DNA from: Lachnospiraceae bacterium
Lineage (GTDB): Bacteria > Bacillota > Clostridia > Lachnospirales > Lachnospiraceae
Reading direction: 5' to 3'
NCBI GenBank assembly: GCA_017475845.1
Contig: JAFVEU010000029.1
Coordinates: 1-8,655, forward strand
DNA: 8,655 nt
The notes below the pieces were generated by a model that was not told the DNA's origin, searched no databases, and saw only the letters and a list, made by a program, of their open reading frames with translations. Shown here piece by piece: positions 5,687-8,655 of the stretch (positions within the stretch are counted from its first letter, which is position 1; each line of letters starts with the position of its first letter). The translations under genes were made by a program, and so were the position numbers.

Positions 5687-7252
5687 CTACTTTTCATGAT
5701 ATTCTTTTTCTGTATTTACATTCCATATTTCAGTCTTATCCTTCTTTCCCGCAAGGATATGATCCACCGTCAGGAAGGATGTCATCATGGAGTGATCGAT
5801 ATTATTGTACCTGTGCTGGCCGTTACGTCCCACGCAGAAAAGGTTGTCAAAGCCGTTCAGGTAGGCTATCACCTCATCTATGCGGTCATAGGTGTCAAAA
5901 TATGCGGGATAGGCTTTCTTTATCCTTTCCACATGGCTGTCCAGCACCTTATCCGGCAAGTCGATGAGACCTATCTTCACCACCTCGGAAACCGCAAATC
6001 TGGTGAACTGTTCATCGCTCAGATTCCAGAGCCTGTCCCCTTCGTTGGTGAAGTATTCAAGTCCCAGCCACACCGTATTCTTTATGTCCCGGACCAGATA
6101 GGGAGACCAGTTATTGTAGATCTGGAAGCGACCCATGCTTACCCTTCTGTCATGAACATATACCCAGTTATCAGGCACTATGTTCCCTATGGTCCTTATC
6201 TTCGTTTCGTTTTTCAGGTTGATCTTCGGGACCAGGAGTCCCAGAGTCATATAATCCCTGTAGGGAAGTCCCGCTGCCACCTCAGCTATGCCCCGGGGCA
6301 CATCATTCATACCGGCCACCAGATCCCGTACCGGCATGGAGGAAATGACTATATCCGAATCCACTGTTTCCCTTACTCCCTGCTTTTCGTAGGTCACGCT
6401 CTTTATCTTTTTTTCATCCGGATCCGTTGTGATCTTTACGGCTTTCGCTTCCTTTATAATCCTTCCTCCCATCTCCTCTATATGGGAAGCGGTCACATCC
6501 CAGAGCTGTCCCGGACCCAGCTTAGGATAAGAGAAGGATTCTATAAGGGAGGTCTCCACCTTCTTCTGGTCCCTGTCCGGCAGCATTTTTGAGAACACAT
6601 CCTTTATGATAGCAAGGATCGATAAGCCCTTTACCCTCTGGGCGCCCCAGCTGGGGTCTATCTCTCTCGGATGCCTGCCCCAGAGATTTTCGGTATAGTG
6701 CTCGAAAAACATGGAATAGAGCTTGCGGCCGAACCTGTTTATGTAGAAATCCTCCAGGGATTCCTCCTTCCTTTTGAAAAAGAGGGAATAAATATATGAA
6801 AACCCTACCTGCAGCGTGGTCACAAGTCCCATATTGGTAAAGGTTTCGGGCTTCAGGCTTATGGGATAGTCAAAGAATCTGGAATTATAATAGATCCTTG
6901 AAACCCTGTTCCGGTTAAGCATGACCCTGTCTTCCTTTTCCGGATCGGGACCGCCCCTTTTAAGCTTCTTTTTATTTCCGAGGACAATGTCGTCATAGGC
7001 CGGAGCTCCCTGCATGGGGAGAATTTCCTCCCACCATCTGTTGACCCTGGCTATCTTTGAAAAGAAACGGTGTCCTCCCATATCCATACGGTTCCCGTTA
7101 TATTCAACGGTCTTGGAGATACCGCCCATATCCCGGCTCTCCTCCAGTACGGTGACTTCAAAGTCTCCTCCGCCTCTTTTCAAAAGCTCATATGCAGCTG
7201 TAAGTCCTGCGGGGCCTGCCCCTATAATTACGGCCTTCTTCATATCCTTCAA
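5687..7252 (-). CDS. FAD-dependent oxidoreductase, amine oxidase / protoporphyrinogen-oxidase-like superfamily
   Basis: This 521-residue flavoprotein has an N-terminal Rossmann FAD site, GAGPAGLTAAYEL (11-23), with an acidic residue at E37 in VLEES. RMDMGGHRFF (55-64) follows. The C-terminal FAD-contact segment is LFCVGRNGQHRYNNIDHSMM (471-490). The central part (ENLWGRHPREIDPSWGAQRV, 188-207) is typical of a subgroup related to protoporphyrinogen oxidase and UDP-galactopyranose mutase that often lies near surface-polysaccharide genes. The substrate cannot be told from this sequence. No signal peptide or clear membrane segment is seen. The frame opens with TTG at 7252, which has AAGG (7263-7260) at 7 bases. 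An ATG three codons later (7243) would have its purine run too close, so the TTG is slightly favoured. It lies between rpe and gpmI, behind a palindrome-rich spacer. Confidence 0.85.
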   Translation of the reverse strand: MKDMKKAVIIGAGPAGLTAAYELLKRGGGDFEVTVLEESRDMGGISKTVEYNGNRMDMGGHRFFSKIARVNRWWEEILPMQGAPAYDDIVLGNKKKLKRGGPDPEKEDRVMLNRNRVSRIYYNSRFFDYPISLKPETFTNMGLVTTLQVGFSYIYSLFFKRKEESLEDFYINRFGRKLYSMFFEHYTENLWGRHPREIDPSWGAQRVKGLSILAIIKDVFSKMLPDRDQKKVETSLIESFSYPKLGPGQLWDVTASHIEEMGGRIIKEAKAVKITTDPDEKKIKSVTYEKQGVRETVDSDIVISSMPVRDLVAGMNDVPRGIAEVAAGLPYRDYMTLGLLVPKINLKNETKIRTIGNIVPDNWVYVHDRRVSMGRFQIYNNWSPYLVRDIKNTVWLGLEYFTNEGDRLWNLSDEQFTRFAVSEVVKIGLIDLPDKVLDSHVERIKKAYPAYFDTYDRIDEVIAYLNGFDNLFCVGRNGQHRYNNIDHSMMTSFLTVDHILAGKKDKTEIWNVNTEKEYHEK

Positions 7253-7263
7253 GCTTTGACCTT

Positions 7264-7276
7264 ATGTCGCAGACAT
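7264..7276 (-). other. Small hairpin next to the flavoprotein ribosome-binding site
   Basis: atgtc-gca-gacat forms a 5-bp perfect dyad with a 3-base loop. It abuts the AAGG Shine-Dalgarno (7263-7260) of the downstream gene. It could influence translation initiation, but at 5 bp this is only suggestive. Confidence 0.3.
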
Positions 7277-7284
7277 CAGTGTCC

Positions 7285-7314
7285 CATCGGTGACGTGCCT
7301 GCGCGGCACCGATG
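7285..7314 (-). repeat. Inverted repeat in the rpe-flavoprotein spacer
   Basis: catcggtg (7285-7292) and caccgatg (7307-7314) pair perfectly over 8 bp around 14 bases, with an inner CC/GG pair possible. No T run follows on either strand, so it is not an intrinsic terminator. Together with the dyads at 7264-7276 and 7319-7339 it fills most of the 83-bp spacer. Confidence 0.55.
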
Positions 7315-7318
7315 AAGT

Positions 7319-7339
7319 ATGAAAGTCAAAGACTTTCAT
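7319..7339 (-). repeat. Perfect palindrome across the rpe stop codon
   Basis: atgaaagtc (7319-7327) and gactttcat (7331-7339) are perfect 9-bp arms around a 3-base loop. The rpe TGA (7338-7336) lies inside the right arm. With no T run after it, its likelier roles are mRNA 3'-end protection, processing, or a remnant of a small palindromic repeat. All of these are inferred. Confidence 0.6.
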
Positions 7340-8013
7340 GCTTTTCCGTTCCTGTCGTCCAAAAGTTTCTTATAGTATTTCGTATTATCGGCAGCATTGC
7401 CGCTGAAAACGGATGATCCCATGACTATAACGTTGGCGCCTGCCTTTAAGACCGTTTTTATGGTCTCTTTATTTATGCCCCCGTCAACCTCCACGTCCAG
7501 ATCCGGCTTAATGCTGTCAGCTCTCTTCCGGATCTCAGCGATCTTTTCCGTACACTCTTCAAGGTAGGTCTGTCCGCCGAAACCGGGACGGACTGTCATA
7601 ATGAGCACCATGTCCACAGCTTCTATCACCTCATCATCGAGAGCTGAAACGGGAGTCTCCGGACTGATGGCGATCCCCGCTCTTTTACCGCAGTCCCTTA
7701 TAAGGGAGATGGTCCTCATCACATCCTTTGCAGCCTCCAGATGGAAGGTGATACCGTCGGCACCGCACTGGGAAAAGGTCTTTATGTACCTTTCAGGATT
7801 TACGATCATAAGATGTACGTCAAAAAAAAGCCGGCTGGAACTCCTTATGGATCTGATCACCGGCATGCCAAAGGAAATGCTGGGCACGAAGCTGCCATCC
7901 ATCACATCCACATGAAGATAGTCCGCCCCTGCCTTCTCAACGCTTTTTATCTGATCTCCCAGCTTATTGAAATCCGCCGCAAGTATGGAGGGTGAAAGCT
8001 TATAGCGTATCAA
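7336..8013 (-). CDS. rpe: Ribulose-phosphate 3-epimerase
   Basis: Rpe interconverts ribulose 5-phosphate and xylulose 5-phosphate in the pentose phosphate pathway. The 225-residue product has the usual length and the full TIM-barrel motif set. These are SPSILAADF (7-15), LHVDVMDGSFVP (33-44, with H34 and D36 as metal and acid-base residues), FDVHLMI (64-70, H67), PGFGGQ (143-148, a phosphate-site loop) and VEVDGGI (174-180, D177). The start is TTG at 8013-8011, supported by the motif spacing and by CAGGAG upstream at a good distance. No ATG exists near enough to serve. The TTGA overlap with the rsgA stop suggests coupled translation. The order rsgA-rpe is conserved in Firmicutes, commonly with thiN next, but here a flavoprotein follows. 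Confidence 0.96.
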   Translation of the reverse strand: MIRYKLSPSILAADFNKLGDQIKSVEKAGADYLHVDVMDGSFVPSISFGMPVIRSIRSSSRLFFDVHLMIVNPERYIKTFSQCGADGITFHLEAAKDVMRTISLIRDCGKRAGIAISPETPVSALDDEVIEAVDMVLIMTVRPGFGGQTYLEECTEKIAEIRKRADSIKPDLDVEVDGGINKETIKTVLKAGANVIVMGSSVFSGNAADNTKYYKKLLDDRNGKA

Positions 8014-8655
8014 CGAAATCTCCTGTTCTGAAGAGTTACAAGATCATTATAGAACAGCACATAGGAATCATACCGTTCCTTTGGGATAAGGCCTTTATCC
8101 AGCCTGTCCCTGACACCGCAGTCCGGCTCGCTTATATGGGAGCAGCCGGCAAAATAACATTCGTTTTTATATCTTCCGATCTCGGGAAAACAGTCCTGCA
8201 GCATAAGCGGCTCCATTTCCGGGAGCTCTAAGGAAGAAAACCCGGGAGTATCTATGATATAGGAATCCTCTTCTATCTCCACAAGCTCCACATGCCTGGT
8301 GGTCTGCTTTCCTCTCCCTATCTTCCGGCTCACATCTCCTGTCACCATGATCTCCCTGCCGGAGACCGCGTTTATAAGGGAGGACTTTCCCGCCCCCGAG
8401 GGGCCTGCCACGGTGGTTACGCTGTTCTTAAGTATTTCCCTGACCTCCGGAACCCCCTTCCCGTCTATGGTGCTGGTAAAGATGAGGCGGATCCCGGCGT
8501 CCTTATATATTTCCTTATATTTTTCAGTCTCGATATCGTTTCCCAGATCGTTCTTATTAAAGATCAGGATAACATCTATGCCGCTTTTCTTCATAAGGAC
8601 CAGAAAGCGGTCTATAAGATCCGCTGCCGGTTCGGGAGTATGCATGGCAAAAATG
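8010..8655 (-). CDS. rsgA: Ribosome small-subunit biogenesis GTPase RsgA, N-terminus cut by the window edge
   Basis: RsgA is a circularly permuted GTPase that checks late assembly of the 30S subunit. The frame is open to the window end, and about 215 residues are present. The roughly 80 missing N-terminal residues should hold the OB fold. Counting from the internal Met at 8645, the permuted G-motif order is clear: NKND (30-33, G4) comes before GPSGAGKSS (81-89, G1), GKQTTRH (112-118, G2) and DTPGFSS (132-138, G3). The C-terminal zinc site is Cys163, Cys168, His170 and Cys176, in the spacing C-x4-C-x-H-x5-C. It ends LQNRRFR with TGA overlapping the rpe start. The Met at 8645 is probably internal, since family sequence (IFAMHTPEP) continues upstream. 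Confidence 0.95.
   Translation of the reverse strand, partial: IFAMHTPEPAADLIDRFLVLMKKSGIDVILIFNKNDLGNDIETEKYKEIYKDAGIRLIFTSTIDGKGVPEVREILKNSVTTVAGPSGAGKSSLINAVSGREIMVTGDVSRKIGRGKQTTRHVELVEIEEDSYIIDTPGFSSLELPEMEPLMLQDCFPEIGRYKNECYFAGCSHISEPDCGVRDRLDKGLIPKERYDSYVLFYNDLVTLQNRRFR

Noticed and set aside
5696..6592. A 298-codon open frame on the plus strand
   Set aside because: It lies wholly antisense to the well-supported flavoprotein gene, has no recognisable motif, and is a by-product of codon bias in that gene.

Overview
The window comes from a Gram-positive anaerobe of the class Clostridia, most likely a Lachnospiraceae-type genome. The basis is the gene order, the roughly even GC content, the frequent AGG/ATA codons, the use of TTG starts, and a tmRNA tag of the Firmicutes-like form ADENYALAAA. 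Species identity cannot be set from the sequence alone. Every supported gene is on the minus strand, so transcription runs from right to left.

Right part (8655 to about 3876): a compact operon-like run. It starts with rsgA (ribosome-assembly GTPase, N-terminus cut by the window edge). Next is rpe (ribulose-phosphate 3-epimerase, TTG start overlapping the rsgA stop). An 83-bp gap rich in palindromes follows, then an FAD-dependent amine-oxidase-like flavoprotein of unknown substrate. The run ends with gpmI (cofactor-independent phosphoglycerate mutase), a possible 50-residue small protein, and a clear UUCG-loop intrinsic terminator. gpmI carries an in-frame TGA 19 codons before the expected family C-terminus. 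The conserved C-terminal peptide is still legible after that stop, which makes it the most interesting anomaly in the window.

Middle (about 3798 to 3426): secG, a single-gene unit with its own promoter and a strong terminator. It encodes the small SecYEG channel subunit.

Left part (about 3427 to 1): rnr (RNase R) and smpB, overlapping by 44 bp behind one promoter, then ssrA (tmRNA) with a probable promoter of its own, a structured leader and a long hairpin just past its 3' end. This secG-rnr-smpB-ssrA order is the widespread Firmicutes ribosome-rescue cluster. tmRNA and SmpB free stalled ribosomes and tag the nascent chain, RNase R degrades the faulty mRNA, and SecG belongs to the export channel.

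I see no phage, transposon, CRISPR, toxin-antitoxin or defence system here. The window is a housekeeping region. Its points of interest are the gpmI nonsense codon, the palindrome-rich spacer, the small ORF and the structured flanks of ssrA.
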